A stretch of 64,000 nucleotides of DNA, taken from NCBI RefSeq assembly GCF_002812205.1, contig NZ_NPEA01000009.1, forward strand, positions 1-64,000, in the 5' to 3' direction. The stretch is from Leptospira neocaledonica (GTDB taxonomy: Bacteria; Spirochaetota; Leptospiria; Leptospirales; Leptospiraceae). Of this stretch, positions 17,759 to 28,461 are shown piece after piece. The first letter of the stretch is position 1; each line of letters starts with the position of its first letter. Made by a program: the position numbers and the translations under genes. A model generated the notes under the pieces. It made no database searches. It saw only the letters and a list, made by a program, of their open reading frames with translations, and had not been told where the DNA came from.

Positions 17759-17774
17759 TCCTCCATTAGGAGGA
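17759..17774 (+). promoter_or_regulatory. Leader hairpin upstream of the large kinase gene
   Basis: TCCTCC, loop ATTA, GGAGGA: a six-pair stem in the leader, 22 bases before the GTG start at 17797. A second short pairing (GGAA with TTCC) spans the likely ribosome site just before the GTG. Together they could limit translation, but this is inferred from pairing alone. Confidence 0.3.
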
Positions 17775-17796
17775 GGATTTTGTAGGAAAACCTTCC

Positions 17797-20700
17797 GTGA
17801 ATTCGATCGTTTACTGGTTTGAAGAATTATTCGCCTCTCTCCCCTTGTCCTTTTTAGACATTTGGGGAAGGTTCGGCTATATAGTCGGGATCTTTTTAAT
17901 GATCTGCGCCTACGGAGGTTTTACTTTTAATCCCGGCGGCAAATTCGGCTTCGGTCGCCAAAAACAAAGTTGGGATACCCAGGCTTTTTTAAGCATTCCA
18001 TTCACTTTCGTTTTTATATTTATCACCGGTTACATTGGTTCTTTTATCGTTTTAGTTCCTGGCGCCCAAACATTCGAATCCCTAAAGGATCTAACGGTAT
18101 TTCTTTGTATTCTTTTGTTCGGTTATCCTGCACTTCTCGCGGTACCTTTTGCTTACGGACTTTCGGATCTGATAGAAGGAGTTCCCCCTAATTTTCTATT
18201 CGATTGGCTTTTAGGATATTTTATCAACCCTTCCTGCTTTTGGGTGGCTTATCAGTTGATCGGAAGAGATCCTGATTTCAAAAAATTGAAAACATGGGGA
18301 TTATATTCGATTTTTGTAATTATATTTATGAGCATAGAGCCTCAGCTTTGGGGATATATCTGCTCGGAACAATTCACCCGTGAGATCTCCTACCGAAATA
18401 TCACCCCCGCGTTGTTCTTTACTACTGGAGTTACTTGGGTCGTGGCTCCTTTTGCGATGTTGGTCGCATTACCCCTTGCTAGAAAATATGGATTGTTTTG
18501 GACGGAAATTCCGGGTCATACCAGAGAACTGGTCTTAAGTTATAAAGAATGGTACTGGCAGGAGGAAAAATTAGGAAAAGACGGAACTCCTTTAGTTCAA
18601 GGACTTCCTATCCGAATGTTTTTAGTCACCCCGTTCATTCTTTTGGTTCTGATCATGGTGGCTGCCACAGCTTATCTAACTTTGAGAAGTTCCGAAGCCG
18701 CATCCGGAAAACTTGCTTCTAGATTACACCAGGAGATCTCCGAGAATATTAATCTTCGATTGGATGATTATTTAGCACATTCCGCTCAGAAAAAACCGGA
18801 AGAAATTTCTCTTTTATTAAAAAATACGAATATAGCTAAACATGGAAGAGCATTTATCGTCGATAGAGAAACTAAAATCATCGCTTCTTCTGACCTTCGA
18901 TTTAATAATTTAGGAGTAGCTTCGGAGAGTGAAGATCCTGTAATACAAAACTCTATTCTTTCCGTACTGAAAGATTATGGAGATCTATATTCTGTCAAAC
19001 TTGCATTTCAATTTAGATTCGATATTGTAACTGCAAAACCCGTTTCCAGAGAAACCTGGCTTACTCAAGTGACTCCGTATAGGGATAATGCAGGAAAATA
19101 TGATTGGGTCGTAATTACGGCAATGCCCTCTTCTTATTATTTAGAAGGTGTGCAGATCGGAAATAGTGAGTCTGCAAAAGTATTTGCAGTTGCCTTGACA
19201 CTTTCTCTTTTGATCGCAGCATTTTTGGCCGGAATTGTTACATCACCAATCCGTAATATTTCTCAAGCGAGCAGGGCATTGGCTGCCGGGGACTTCTCCC
19301 AAAGGGTACCTTTCAGTAAATTGGAAGAGATAGGGACACTTGCGTTTTCTTTCAACCATATGGCCGAACAACTTCAGGAAGCATTCCGCAGGACAAAATC
19401 CAGCGAGGAACAATACAAAGATCTTGTTGATACAACGCCTGGTGTTGTTTGGGAAGCGGATGCGATCACGTTTAATTTCACATTTGTGAGCAAGCAGGCT
19501 GTGGATCTACTAGGGTATGCCGTGGAAGAATGGAAAACTCCAGGTTTCTGGGCAGACCATATACATCCGGAAGATAGGAACTACGCGGTAAATTATTGCG
19601 TTGCATGTACGGGCAGGTTAGAAGCTCACGATTTCGAATATAGATTCTTGAAAAAAGACGGAACAGTTGTTTGGCTCCGAGACATGGTGAAGGTAATCGC
19701 CGAAGGAAACAAAGAAAAATGGCTTCGTGGAGTGATGGTTGATATTACCGAACGAAAAAATTTCGAAGAGAAGTTTTTGGAAAGGAATAGATTTATAGAA
19801 TCTATTTTGGATATCAGTCCGGATATATTATATATCTACGATATAAAAGACAAGAAGAACGTATATAGTAATATCGGTGTGGAAAGATTATTAGGATATT
19901 CCGTGGAAGAGATCCAGGAAATGGGAAATTCTCTTCTTAAATCGCTTATGCATCCCGACGATTTCCAGGTATACTTAACTAATATTATTCCGAAATATTT
20001 AAATGCTTTAGATAGGGATGTAATAGAACACCAATATAGGATGCATCATAAGGACCAAAAATGGCGTTGGTTCGTTTCTAGAGAATTGATCTATAAGAGA
20101 GATTCGGAAGGAATTCCAACTCAGATTTTCGGTATCTCCAATGATATCACTAAGAGTAAAGAAGCAGAAGAAACTATCTTGGATCTGAATGCTAACCTGG
20201 AACGTAAGATTGATCAGAGAACACAAGAATTAAAAAGAACGAATGAAAATCTAAAAGAATCTTTGGATTATCAAAAAAAGATATCCGAGGAATTGAAAGA
20301 AACACAAAGCCAACTTCTTCTTTCCGAAAAATTGGCTGCCCTGGGACAACTTGCTGCGGGTATGACCCACGAATTGAATACACCTTTGGGTGCGATCGTT
20401 TCTTCGAATCGAGCAATTTTGGATATTTTATACGAAGAGATCAGAGATATACCCGACCTTCTTCTTACTTTAAACAAAACTGAAGTGGAACATTTCAAAT
20501 TTTTGCTAGATGAAAGTTTGAAGGAAATTTCCCAAGCGGAGATCTTACCGAATCGTTCCTTGAGAAGAGAGCTCGTTCGAGTATTCAAAGAGGCCTCCGT
20601 TCCGGACCCGGAGAATGCGGTAAACATGATCCTGGAATTGGGGGTTCATAGATTAGGAGAAAAACTACCAGATCTTCTGAAGACCGAAAATTCCTTGAAA

Positions 20701-21306
20701 ATCCTAGAGGCAGTTTCGTCTATCGCATCCGTTGTGAGATTCAGTAATGTGATTTCAATTGCCACCGGAAAGGCGTCTTACGTAGTGGATGCCCTCAAAA
20801 ATTATCTAAACCCAGGAACGCATAACGGAGATGAGGAGCTTGTCCCGGTAGATATCGAAGTGGAACTTGAAACCATTATTGCCCTATATCATAATAAGAT
20901 CAAGTATGGCGTCGAAGTAATTAAACATTATCGGACAGACGAACTTTGTTTGGGAGATCCGGATAAGCTGAATCAAGTATGGATCAATCTATTAAATAAT
21001 GGATTGCAGGCCATGAACTATAAAGGTAAAATCGAAATTTCGATCGAGAAAAGAGAATCTTGGATTATAGTCTCGTTTGCTGATTCCGGCTCCGGGATTC
21101 CGAAAGAAATCCAGGACAAAATTTTCGATCCATTCTTCACTACTAAAAATCCGGGAGAAGGTATCGGCCTTGGTTTGGATATCTGCAAAAAGATCGTAGA
21201 GAAGATGGGCGGGAAAATAGAGTTTGAAAGCGAGCCTGGACACACTAGGTTCGAAGTTTGGCTGAAACCTGCGAATCGCAAAAAAGAGGAATCTATTGGG
21301 AACTGA
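17797..21306 (+). CDS. Membrane sensor histidine kinase (multi-TM, Cache-like, HAMP, two PAS)
   Basis: An 1169-residue sensor. Residues about 1-245 hold six or seven membrane segments. Another segment (near 272-292) precedes an extracytoplasmic Cache-like region, and the last membrane span (near 465-485) leads to HAMP. Two PAS domains follow (about 540-655 and 660-790), then a coiled coil and the kinase box [20 protein letters not shown]. Between that box and the ATPase region is a helical insertion of about 150 residues. The ATPase has [16 protein letters not shown] and GIGLGL. Start GTG with TAGGA upstream. It overlaps the receiver gene by 11 bases. Confidence 0.88.
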   Translation: MNSIVYWFEELFASLPLSFLDIWGRFGYIVGIFLMICAYGGFTFNPGGKFGFGRQKQSWDTQAFLSIPFTFVFIFITGYIGSFIVLVPGAQTFESLKDLTVFLCILLFGYPALLAVPFAYGLSDLIEGVPPNFLFDWLLGYFINPSCFWVAYQLIGRDPDFKKLKTWGLYSIFVIIFMSIEPQLWGYICSEQFTREISYRNITPALFFTTGVTWVVAPFAMLVALPLARKYGLFWTEIPGHTRELVLSYKEWYWQEEKLGKDGTPLVQGLPIRMFLVTPFILLVLIMVAATAYLTLRSSEAASGKLASRLHQEISENINLRLDDYLAHSAQKKPEEISLLLKNTNIAKHGRAFIVDRETKIIASSDLRFNNLGVASESEDPVIQNSILSVLKDYGDLYSVKLAFQFRFDIVTAKPVSRETWLTQVTPYRDNAGKYDWVVITAMPSSYYLEGVQIGNSESAKVFAVALTLSLLIAAFLAGIVTSPIRNISQASRALAAGDFSQRVPFSKLEEIGTLAFSFNHMAEQLQEAFRRTKSSEEQYKDLVDTTPGVVWEADAITFNFTFVSKQAVDLLGYAVEEWKTPGFWADHIHPEDRNYAVNYCVACTGRLEAHDFEYRFLKKDGTVVWLRDMVKVIAEGNKEKWLRGVMVDITERKNFEEKFLERNRFIESILDISPDILYIYDIKDKKNVYSNIGVERLLGYSVEEIQEMGNSLLKSLMHPDDFQVYLTNIIPKYLNALDRDVIEHQYRMHHKDQKWRWFVSRELIYKRDSEGIPTQIFGISNDITKSKEAEETILDLNANLERKIDQRTQELKRTNENLKESLDYQKKISEELKETQSQLLLSEKLAALGQLAAGMTHELNTPLGAIVSSNRAILDILYEEIRDIPDLLLTLNKTEVEHFKFLLDESLKEISQAEILPNRSLRRELVRVFKEASVPDPENAVNMILELGVHRLGEKLPDLLKTENSLKILEAVSSIASVVRFSNVISIATGKASYVVDALKNYLNPGTHNGDEELVPVDIEVELETIIALYHNKIKYGVEVIKHYRTDELCLGDPDKLNQVWINLLNNGLQAMNYKGKIEISIEKRESWIIVSFADSGSGIPKEIQDKIFDPFFTTKNPGEGIGLGLDICKKIVEKMGGKIEFESEPGHTRFEVWLKPANRKKEESIGN

Positions 21307-21703
21307 AACATCACAGAATGCGATCCTATGCGTGGATGACGAGGCGATCATCTTAATTACCTTGCAAAAGGAATTAAAAAAACAACTCGGAAATTTATTC
21401 CAATATGAAACAGCTTTAAACGCAGAAGAAGCTATGGAAGTTATAGATGATCTGGTAAGCGCCGGTGTGAATGTGATCCTGATTCTTTCCGATTGGTTGA
21501 TGCCAGGGATTAAGGGAGACGAGTTTTTAATTTTGGTCCATCAGAAGTATCCTCAAATTCGATCTATTTTGATTACTGGGCATGTGGACGCTGCCGCAGT
21601 GGATAGGGTCAAAAAAGAAGCAGGGACATATACTGTGATTCCCAAACCTTGGGATGTGAATAAACTAATGGAAGCAGTTCGAGTTTGTTGTAATTTGAAT
21701 TAG
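21296..21703 (+). CDS. Single-domain response regulator
   Basis: A 135-residue stand-alone receiver. The acidic pair is in [11 protein letters not shown], the phospho-acceptor Asp in [15 protein letters not shown], Thr in SILITGH and Lys in VIPKPWD, so it is complete and should be active. Start TTG 21296, overlapping the kinase gene by 11 bases, marks it as the cognate partner. With no output domain it should act by protein contact or as a phosphorelay intermediate. The [11 protein letters not shown] ending is typical of receivers seen in HD-GYP or phosphorelay proteins. Confidence 0.9.
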   Translation: MGTETSQNAILCVDDEAIILITLQKELKKQLGNLFQYETALNAEEAMEVIDDLVSAGVNVILILSDWLMPGIKGDEFLILVHQKYPQIRSILITGHVDAAAVDRVKKEAGTYTVIPKPWDVNKLMEAVRVCCNLN

Positions 21704-21862
21704 AGCGAACGTTACGAAAATCATCTCGGGAAACATTTTTATCCCTGATATTTTGCCCTTCAAACTAACACCGGTTCGTTCGGATATCTATATCTTGAAA
21801 ACGAATTGACCTTTCTCTTTCGGAGAAGATACTTTATTATCTCTTAAAGGAATCTTCTGATC

Positions 21863-23623
21863 ATGCTTCAAAATAACTACTTTAACGATGTATCCGACTT
21901 GAGGTTACATTTCGATCATATAATCAATTGGAAGGAAATCGTGGATTCCTACGAAGGAGGATTTGTCGACGCCGCAAAATATAAGGCCGGAGACGAAAGA
22001 TTTGCTACTGCACCTTCTTCTTATGACGAAGCATTAGAATATTATAAAACGTTACTGGACTCGGTCGGAGAATTTGCGGGCAAAGAAATCGCTCCCTATG
22101 TGGCCGAATTGGATAAGGTCGGTGTTAAATTCGAGAATGGAAAAGTGGCATTCCCGGAAAAACTATTGGAGATCGTTCGAAAAGCTAGAGATGCGGGATT
22201 ACAACCCACAGGTTTTTCCAGAAAATACGGCGGTTTGGGAATTCCTTGGACTGTCCGTGCATTCTTTAGCGAAATCTTATATAGGGTAGATGCATCCGTT
22301 TGTATCTCCATAGGTTGTGTGAACTTAGCCGAAATAGTAGAGAAGAACGGAAGCGAGGAATTAAAAGAAGAATGGTTACCTCGTTTGGCAGCGGGAGAAT
22401 TCGCATGTGCCATGGGGCTTACAGAGCCAGATCATGGTTCCGATCTGCCAGGACTTCGTACTAAGGCAATTCATAAAGAAGGAAATATTTATCTATTAAA
22501 CGGAACCAAAAGATTTATCACACAAGGTTGTGGCACTGGAGAAATTCCTGCGATTCTTTTGTTACTCGCTCGAACAGGAAATCCCGGAAGTGGAGCAAGA
22601 GGTCTGTCCTTCTTCTTGGTCCAATCCAAAGACGTACAAGTTGCAGGAATCGAGAAGAAGATGGGACTACATTGTTCTCCTACTTGCGAGATAGTTTTAG
22701 AAAACACTCCTGGGATATTGATCGGAGAAGAAGGCCACGGACTTATCAAACATACAATGGGAATGTTGAATGGCGCTCGTATGGGAATTTCCCAACAAGG
22801 AGTTGGGATTGCACAAGCAGCCTTAGCCGAAACTAAAAAATATACTTCTGAAAGGATCCAATTCGGAAAACCGATCGGAACCATTCCTGCAGTTCGCAAA
22901 ATTCTTCGTAGAATGGAAAGAGAAACCATGGCAATGCGTTGTTTGATGTTGGAAGGCGCGAGAGCCATGGATCTGTATTATTTTAGAGGAGATCACCTGA
23001 AAGAAAAAGGCGCCACGGAAAGGGATCTGAAATCGGATGTGGTCTTAAAATATTGGGAAAAATTAGCCGGAATACTTACGCCTATCTCCAAGTTTTACTG
23101 TTCAGAGTCTTGTGTAAAGATCGCAGGTGATGCAGTTCAACTTCATGGAGGAGCAGGCTTTACGGAAGATTATGATGTTTCCAGAATTTATAGAGACTCA
23201 AGGATCACAACTATCTATGACGGTACTTCTCAAATCCAAGTTAATGCGAGTATCGGTGGGGTAGTTACCGGGATGACCGGTCACGGTTTCTTAAGAGAAT
23301 ATATAGATAATGAATGGTCCCATTTTCCAACCGAAGAGACCAAAGTTCTTTCCGATGTTTGGGACGGTTTCCAAGAAGCGGTTGTGTTGTATAAAGAACT
23401 TTCAACTTCCGAGGAAAGAGAAGAGACTGCAGATGAGATCGTATGGGCAAGTGCCAGACTTCTTTCCGGTTTATTATTTTATCGTTCTACTCTTCGTATT
23501 CCGGAAGAGCTTAGGGCGGAAAGACTTTCTCATGTGGAAGAGTATAATCTGGATAGTTTGGGTTATATGGAAGGTTTAAGAGCGAAGCTTAGGGTTAAAA
23601 TTTCGGCTAGACAGGCAGTTTAG
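21863..23623 (+). CDS. Acyl-CoA dehydrogenase (long form)
   Basis: A 586-residue flavoprotein of the longer acyl-CoA dehydrogenase class. The FAD/substrate signature CAMGLTEPDHGSDL, the RFGKP-type segment IQFGKPIGTIPAVR and the C-terminal LHGGAGFTEDYDVSRIYRD are clear. It has about 200 residues beyond classical 380-residue enzymes, as in FadE/DmdC-like forms. At the position of the usual catalytic Glu (YEGT) the sequence reads IYDGTSQIQ, with Asp, so the base may be elsewhere, as known for some family members. It oxidises a fatty acyl-CoA; chain length unknown. Possible weak terminator after it. Confidence 0.9.
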   Translation: MLQNNYFNDVSDLRLHFDHIINWKEIVDSYEGGFVDAAKYKAGDERFATAPSSYDEALEYYKTLLDSVGEFAGKEIAPYVAELDKVGVKFENGKVAFPEKLLEIVRKARDAGLQPTGFSRKYGGLGIPWTVRAFFSEILYRVDASVCISIGCVNLAEIVEKNGSEELKEEWLPRLAAGEFACAMGLTEPDHGSDLPGLRTKAIHKEGNIYLLNGTKRFITQGCGTGEIPAILLLLARTGNPGSGARGLSFFLVQSKDVQVAGIEKKMGLHCSPTCEIVLENTPGILIGEEGHGLIKHTMGMLNGARMGISQQGVGIAQAALAETKKYTSERIQFGKPIGTIPAVRKILRRMERETMAMRCLMLEGARAMDLYYFRGDHLKEKGATERDLKSDVVLKYWEKLAGILTPISKFYCSESCVKIAGDAVQLHGGAGFTEDYDVSRIYRDSRITTIYDGTSQIQVNASIGGVVTGMTGHGFLREYIDNEWSHFPTEETKVLSDVWDGFQEAVVLYKELSTSEEREETADEIVWASARLLSGLLFYRSTLRIPEELRAERLSHVEEYNLDSLGYMEGLRAKLRVKISARQAV

Positions 23624-23627
23624 CTAC

Positions 23628-23646
23628 CCAAAAAAACCATTTTTGG
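23628..23646 (+). terminator. Weak AT-rich hairpin after acyl-CoA dehydrogenase
   Basis: CCAAAAA, loop AACCA, TTTTTGG: a perfect seven-pair stem five bases after the stop codon. It is mostly A-U, so only a weak terminator is plausible. It precedes the fliD ribosome site. Confidence 0.35.
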
Positions 23647-23693
23647 CCTTATACTTTTAGGAAATCGGTCGATGGAATTAGAAGGAGGGGACT

Positions 23694-25637
23694 ATGCCCG
23701 CATTCTCTATTCCGGGACTGAGTTCCGGCCAGGATACGAACCAAATCGTAAAAAAACTGGTAGAGCTGGAAGCAAAGCCGATTCGCCGTTTGGAAAAACA
23801 AAACGGTTTTAATCAGGCTCAGGTCAAGGCATGGTCCGATCTTAAAACTCTTACTACAGACCTCCAAAACAAAACTAGAGAAATTATTTCTTTCACGGCG
23901 CCTTTTGCGACTAAGTCGATCGTTTCCGATCCGGAAGGTGTGATCACCGGAGATGCTGCACGTTCTGCAAGCAGCGGAAAACGTAAGATAGAAGTGAAAG
24001 AACTTGCTACATTTCATCAGATCTCAGGTGATCCTATCGATTCAGAGAGAAAGATACCCGCTGGAACTTTCAAAATTCTTTCCGGAGAGATAGAGAAGGA
24101 GATTGAGTTCCAAGGCGGGACGATTCGAGATCTATATCTTACCATTCGCACTGCCGCTGCAGGGATCGTGCAACCTACGCTTGTAAAAGTGGACCAGGAT
24201 AAGACGGTTCTTACATTGGCCGCCTCTCAGTCCGGTAAAGACAATCAATTGAAGTTTGATGATCCGAACGGAGTACTTAAGGCGGCTTCTCTTGTGGGAG
24301 GAATGCTGCCTCAGGATCCGCCTCAGTCTTTTTATCTTCCTTGGGAAGCAAGTCAAACGAATCCTTTTCAGCCTGATAAATACGGTATGGCAGCAACTGC
24401 AAAACCTACATTTATCGCTGCAGATCCGGAGAAAAAAGAACCTTCTAAGATCAAATTAGGTTCTAAACAAGCTTTCCAATTCCATATGGACGCCAAAGAA
24501 GGAAAGAAGGGAGCAAGAATTGAAGCTACTCTTTCCGAACCTTTGGAAGAAGGGGAAACAATTTCCTTAGGCGTGATCTATGATCAGGACGAGCAAGACA
24601 AAGTATTTTTAGAACAGGCTTACCATAAAGAAGGAAAAGTCCGAGTTACTTTCAAATCCAATATGGACGCTAAAAAGATCCATAAGGTAATCGTAATTAA
24701 TCAAACGGGGAAGGAGAAGGAATTCTCCAATTTTAGATTTGTTCTTCCTGCGGAGTTTAATGGCGCAAAACCCGCAAAGACCATTGTAGAAGCCAAAGAT
24801 GCTTCGTTTACCGTGGATGGAATAGAGATCACTCGACCAAAAAACGAAGGCCTTACAGACGTTTTAGACGGGGTACTTCTGAACCTGAACAAAAAGAGCG
24901 AGGGTGGACCTGCCGTCGTAGATATCAAAGTGGATTCCGCAAAAGGGATCCGAATGATCAAAGAATTTATAGAAGCATATAATAATGTTCTAAAATACTC
25001 TAAAGACGCCACTGCAGTCAATAGAGAAGGCGGGATCAGCGATTCCAAACTGGAAGATCCGGATATTGCAAGATCTTTCTGGGAAGGAAAAACTAAAACA
25101 GGCATCCTTGCCGGAGAAAACTCTGTCATTCGTTTAGTTGCTGGTATGAAAACAGTGACAACTTCTTCTTTTCCTGCTTATCCGAATTCAGAGATCAGAA
25201 CACTTTCAGATGTCGGAATTTCGACAGGAGAAGTCGGAAGTAAATGGGCCGATATCCAAGAAGGTCTTCTGGCTTTGGATGAAGCAAAATTGGCTGCGAA
25301 ACTTGCGGAAAATCCAGATGCAGTTCGTCATTTATTCGCCCAGGATACGAATTCTGACGCCAGAATGGATACCGGAGTAGGCGTAAACCTGGTTGAACAT
25401 TTGAAACCTTATACTCAGTTCGCGGGTGGACTAGTAACAAGCAAGATTAAGTTATTGGAAGAACAAGTCTCCGATAATAATAAGAAGATTAAAAATTTCG
25501 AATCTCACCTCATGAGTTATGAAAAAAAACTCAAAGAGAAGTTCCTATATATGGAACAAGGTGTGGGTAGAAATAAGGCCGTCGGTTCCTATCTGAATAA
25601 TAATCTAAGTAGGGGACAGGGCGGGGATGACAAATAA
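23694..25637 (+). CDS. fliD: Flagellar filament cap protein FliD
   Basis: A 647-residue FliD (hook-associated protein 2). The N-terminus IPGLSSGQDTNQIVKKLVELEAKP is replaced here by its key parts: IPGLSSGQD then IVKKLVELEAKP, the conserved FliD_N coiled-coil start. A variable middle follows (about 100-390). The FliD_C region shows GIRMIKEFIEAYNNVL, LRTLSDVGI-like wording and a terminal coiled coil (about 590-630). It caps the growing filament; in spirochetes it acts in the periplasm. A very strong ribosome site, AGAAGGAGGGG, precedes the ATG. A helical gene follows 30 bases later. Confidence 0.92.
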   Translation: MPAFSIPGLSSGQDTNQIVKKLVELEAKPIRRLEKQNGFNQAQVKAWSDLKTLTTDLQNKTREIISFTAPFATKSIVSDPEGVITGDAARSASSGKRKIEVKELATFHQISGDPIDSERKIPAGTFKILSGEIEKEIEFQGGTIRDLYLTIRTAAAGIVQPTLVKVDQDKTVLTLAASQSGKDNQLKFDDPNGVLKAASLVGGMLPQDPPQSFYLPWEASQTNPFQPDKYGMAATAKPTFIAADPEKKEPSKIKLGSKQAFQFHMDAKEGKKGARIEATLSEPLEEGETISLGVIYDQDEQDKVFLEQAYHKEGKVRVTFKSNMDAKKIHKVIVINQTGKEKEFSNFRFVLPAEFNGAKPAKTIVEAKDASFTVDGIEITRPKNEGLTDVLDGVLLNLNKKSEGGPAVVDIKVDSAKGIRMIKEFIEAYNNVLKYSKDATAVNREGGISDSKLEDPDIARSFWEGKTKTGILAGENSVIRLVAGMKTVTTSSFPAYPNSEIRTLSDVGISTGEVGSKWADIQEGLLALDEAKLAAKLAENPDAVRHLFAQDTNSDARMDTGVGVNLVEHLKPYTQFAGGLVTSKIKLLEEQVSDNNKKIKNFESHLMSYEKKLKEKFLYMEQGVGRNKAVGSYLNNNLSRGQGGDDK

Positions 25638-25667
25638 AGGAATTATAATATAAACGGAGGAATCACC

Positions 25668-26636
25668 GTGGAAATATTCGTAAACGAACAAAAATTGGAA
25701 AGTATCATCGAAAATGAAAAAAACCTTGGAGAGGTTTTCGATGCTGTACGTCGTTGGGTGGAAACGAACGGTAAATTTTTATTATCCTGTATCGTAGACG
25801 GTGAGGAATTTACTCAAAACACGATGCGTGATTCTTCTATTTCAAAAGCATCCAAGATGGAGTTTTTTGTTGGAGAGGAATTGGATATTCTGATTAGTTC
25901 CCTCCATGAACTGGATTCTTATGTGGATAAAGTGGGAACCACCTTGCTTGGAAGGGATTCTCTTACTGAAAAAGAATCCAAGGAACTAGGGGACGGGATA
26001 GAATGGATCCGTAGTCTTTTGGAATCCGCAGGTAAACTTTTAAAACTGAAATACGACCAGATCAAACCGATGGGTACCGGTTCCACAGTGAGTGAAATCC
26101 TAGAAGAATTGAGCCGCAATTCTTCCAAGCTGGATGGAACAACTGCCATCGAAGAATTTTTGGAATATCTACGAGACCTGAAATTATTCGTGATGGATTT
26201 GGTTGCTAGGGCCTCCGTTTTGGACCTGGACCTTCCTACTTTAAGAGAAATTTTAGATACTTTCATCAAGGCTGTTCCCGCTTTGAAAGAAAGTTTTGTG
26301 AAAGTTAATGAAAGTTATCAGGCGGGAAAAGACGAGGTGGCAACACATCTTCTTACTCAGTCTGTTTCACAGATTAATGTTCTTCTGACTTCGTTTATTA
26401 CTCTTAGACAAAAACTTCCTGGAATGGACTTCTCTAAGATCCAGATCGCTGAAAGAAGTTTTGAAGAAAAAACAAACGACTTAAACGATACACTTGCTTC
26501 TGTTGCGTTGGCTTTAGAGGAAAAAGATATCATTCGTGCAGGAGATATTATCGAGTATGAAATCCCTGCCGTTTTGGATGAATTTCTTCCTTTCCTAGAA
26601 AAAGTAAAAGAGCAGGCAGATTCGCTCGCAGTTTAA
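25668..26636 (+). CDS. Helical protein downstream of FliD, unknown
   Basis: A 322-residue cytosolic protein, almost wholly alpha-helical and acidic, not recognised. The first 70 residues read like a small separate beta-containing domain (MEIFVNEQKLES to MEFFVGEELD). The rest is a series of long helices (ISSLHELDSYVDKV, LREILDTFIKAV, ISQIN-like repeats). GTG start with CGGAGGA just upstream. The position 30 bases after fliD, where many genomes place the FliS chaperone, suggests a flagellar export or chaperone role; this is inference only. Followed by a bidirectional hairpin. Confidence 0.75.
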   Translation: MEIFVNEQKLESIIENEKNLGEVFDAVRRWVETNGKFLLSCIVDGEEFTQNTMRDSSISKASKMEFFVGEELDILISSLHELDSYVDKVGTTLLGRDSLTEKESKELGDGIEWIRSLLESAGKLLKLKYDQIKPMGTGSTVSEILEELSRNSSKLDGTTAIEEFLEYLRDLKLFVMDLVARASVLDLDLPTLREILDTFIKAVPALKESFVKVNESYQAGKDEVATHLLTQSVSQINVLLTSFITLRQKLPGMDFSKIQIAERSFEEKTNDLNDTLASVALALEEKDIIRAGDIIEYEIPAVLDEFLPFLEKVKEQADSLAV

Positions 26637-26661
26637 TCACTACGTTTTTAGAACTAACGCG

Positions 26662-26678
26662 CGGGTTATATTAACCCG
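26662..26678. terminator. Bidirectional hairpin between convergent genes
   Basis: CGGGTTA, loop TAT, TAACCCG: a perfect seven-pair stem. It lies after the plus-strand gene ending at 26636 and overlaps the stop codon of the minus-strand phosphatase gene. No long U-run on either side. Confidence 0.5.
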
Positions 26679-28461
26679 TAATTTCTAAACAGAATAAGGT
26701 TAGATCGTCCGTCATAATTCCGTCTCCGAAGGATTCCGAATAGGATACTAAGGAGCGGATCAGACTGTCGGAATCCTGATAAGAAAGTTTTTTTACAGCC
26801 TCCACAAGTGTAGAATTGCCCATCGGAATTCCTTTAGATCCTCGAACTTCGAATAAACCGTCAGAATACAATAACACTCTATCCCCGGGACGGAGTTGTA
26901 TTTGGAAATCCTCCAAGATAGGAGTTCCAACTGCAAGTAAAACTCCCCCTTTTCCCTGTAGATCCAAAGTTTCCCCATCTCTAAGTAGAAGTCCCGCATG
27001 ATGGCCCGCATAACTATATTCTAATATTCTTGTGTTTGGATTATATCTGAGGAAAACCGCAGAAATAAAATGTTGGGTTACCACAGAAGAAAGTAGATCG
27101 TTTGTGAATAATAAACCTTCTTTGGGCTTGTTTCCTTTTCTGGAAAATACATTGAAGGAGATGGATGCCATAGCAGCCACCATCGCGGAGGATATCCCAT
27201 GTCCAGAAACATCTGCAAATAATATCTCCAGGCTTCCGTCTGCACTTTCGGAACAATTTAGAACATCTCCTCCAACTCGGTCATAAGGACGGAAATAGGA
27301 GAATATCTTAAATTTGTCGGAAGAAGGAAAATCCCTGGTAGTGATGGTATTCTGCACTTCTCTTGCTATGTCTAGATCTCGGATCACTCTAGAATAGAGC
27401 ATATTGATTCTTTCGGAGGCTTCTTTTTTTTCAGTGATGTCTCGGAGAACATACACTCTACCTAGATCTCTTCCGGAGATCGGGATTTCCGATTTGGAAA
27501 CTTCTAAATATACCGAATCGGAGTAGGGGAGCATGTCTTCTTCCGAAGAAACCTTTTTGGTCTCTGAAAATTTTCTTTTGAAGTCCATTCTAGAGAAGGG
27601 TCTTCTTGTAAATCCTTCTAAAAATTTTCCTAGATCCAACTTTTCAGGAGTGGAGGTTATTTTAGGAAAACCTAACATTTCTTTTGCACTTTCGTTCCAA
27701 TACAGCAAATCATCGGAGGCGGATAACAGGATCACTCCTTCTCTCAGTTTTGCGTATAATTGGAGTGCGATTTTTTCCAATCGGATCTCTAAGAATCCGT
27801 ATTTTGCGATCGCTATAAATACACAGGCAGATTGGATCACGCTCACACTTCCGCTCAATGGAGGATAATGCAGGTCTCCTTTTGATAAGATCCTAGGGAG
27901 TACTGTGGTTAAAAACCCGAGCACCGAGGAGAGAAATGTCCCGAATGCCAAAAGATAACATTGTTTTCTGAATCCGATCTCTTCTTTTCTAGATTCGAAA
28001 ATCAAAAGAAATATCGCATATACTGGAGGAGAAACCGTGAGTAAATTGATCCCATATACGTAAAGTGGACCTTGGATGAGCATGTCGCCCCAGTATTTTC
28101 TCTCTACGCCTGCGATGATCCAATCAGTGGTTAATGTGATCGGAAAGATCGCGAGAGCCAATCCCCGCAAAAGATATAAAACTATATTCGGATTTTTTGA
28201 TAAGAATGCGAACACAAACTCTAAGAATAAAGGTCCGACTAATAACCAGGAAATAGAGCTGATCTTAAATACCCAGGTCATCCAATGGAATGGCAAGAAG
28301 GACCAATACAGAATGATGGAAATGATCCAGAGGCTTAGGGCTCCGGAGTATAAAAGATATAAATGAACTACTCTATGTTTTCCTTTTAGTGCCAAAACAT
28401 AGGTGAATAACCATAGATTGATAAATAATGCAAATAATGGAAGAATTAGATATGGATTCAC
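26671..28461 (-). CDS. 7TM-PAS-SpoIIE serine phosphatase
   Basis: A 596-residue membrane phosphatase. Seven or so membrane segments fill residues about 1-230 (7TM histidine-kinase-type sensor domain). A PAS domain follows (about 235-350), then a short coiled coil (ERINMLYSRVIRDLDIAREVQ) and a PP2C-like SpoIIE domain with FADVSGHGISSAMVAAM, SDGLFEVRG and MTDDLTLF, all metal-binding Asp present. It would dephosphorylate a STAS-type antagonist. Translation is coupled to the paralogue upstream (28458-30224) by a four-base overlap. A STAS gene is at 32656. Confidence 0.9.
   Translation of the reverse strand: MNPYLILPLFALFINLWLFTYVLALKGKHRVVHLYLLYSGALSLWIISIILYWSFLPFHWMTWVFKISSISWLLVGPLFLEFVFAFLSKNPNIVLYLLRGLALAIFPITLTTDWIIAGVERKYWGDMLIQGPLYVYGINLLTVSPPVYAIFLLIFESRKEEIGFRKQCYLLAFGTFLSSVLGFLTTVLPRILSKGDLHYPPLSGSVSVIQSACVFIAIAKYGFLEIRLEKIALQLYAKLREGVILLSASDDLLYWNESAKEMLGFPKITSTPEKLDLGKFLEGFTRRPFSRMDFKRKFSETKKVSSEEDMLPYSDSVYLEVSKSEIPISGRDLGRVYVLRDITEKKEASERINMLYSRVIRDLDIAREVQNTITTRDFPSSDKFKIFSYFRPYDRVGGDVLNCSESADGSLEILFADVSGHGISSAMVAAMASISFNVFSRKGNKPKEGLLFTNDLLSSVVTQHFISAVFLRYNPNTRILEYSYAGHHAGLLLRDGETLDLQGKGGVLLAVGTPILEDFQIQLRPGDRVLLYSDGLFEVRGSKGIPMGNSTLVEAVKKLSYQDSDSLIRSLVSYSESFGDGIMTDDLTLFCLEITG

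Noticed and set aside
22489..22968. 159-residue reverse-strand frame inside the acyl-CoA dehydrogenase gene
   Set aside because: It is a shadow of a clearly recognised gene on the other strand, with Pro/Ser-rich low-likelihood sequence.
24701..25129. 142-residue reverse-strand frame inside fliD
   Set aside because: Shadow of FliD; Ser-rich translation without any recognisable motif.
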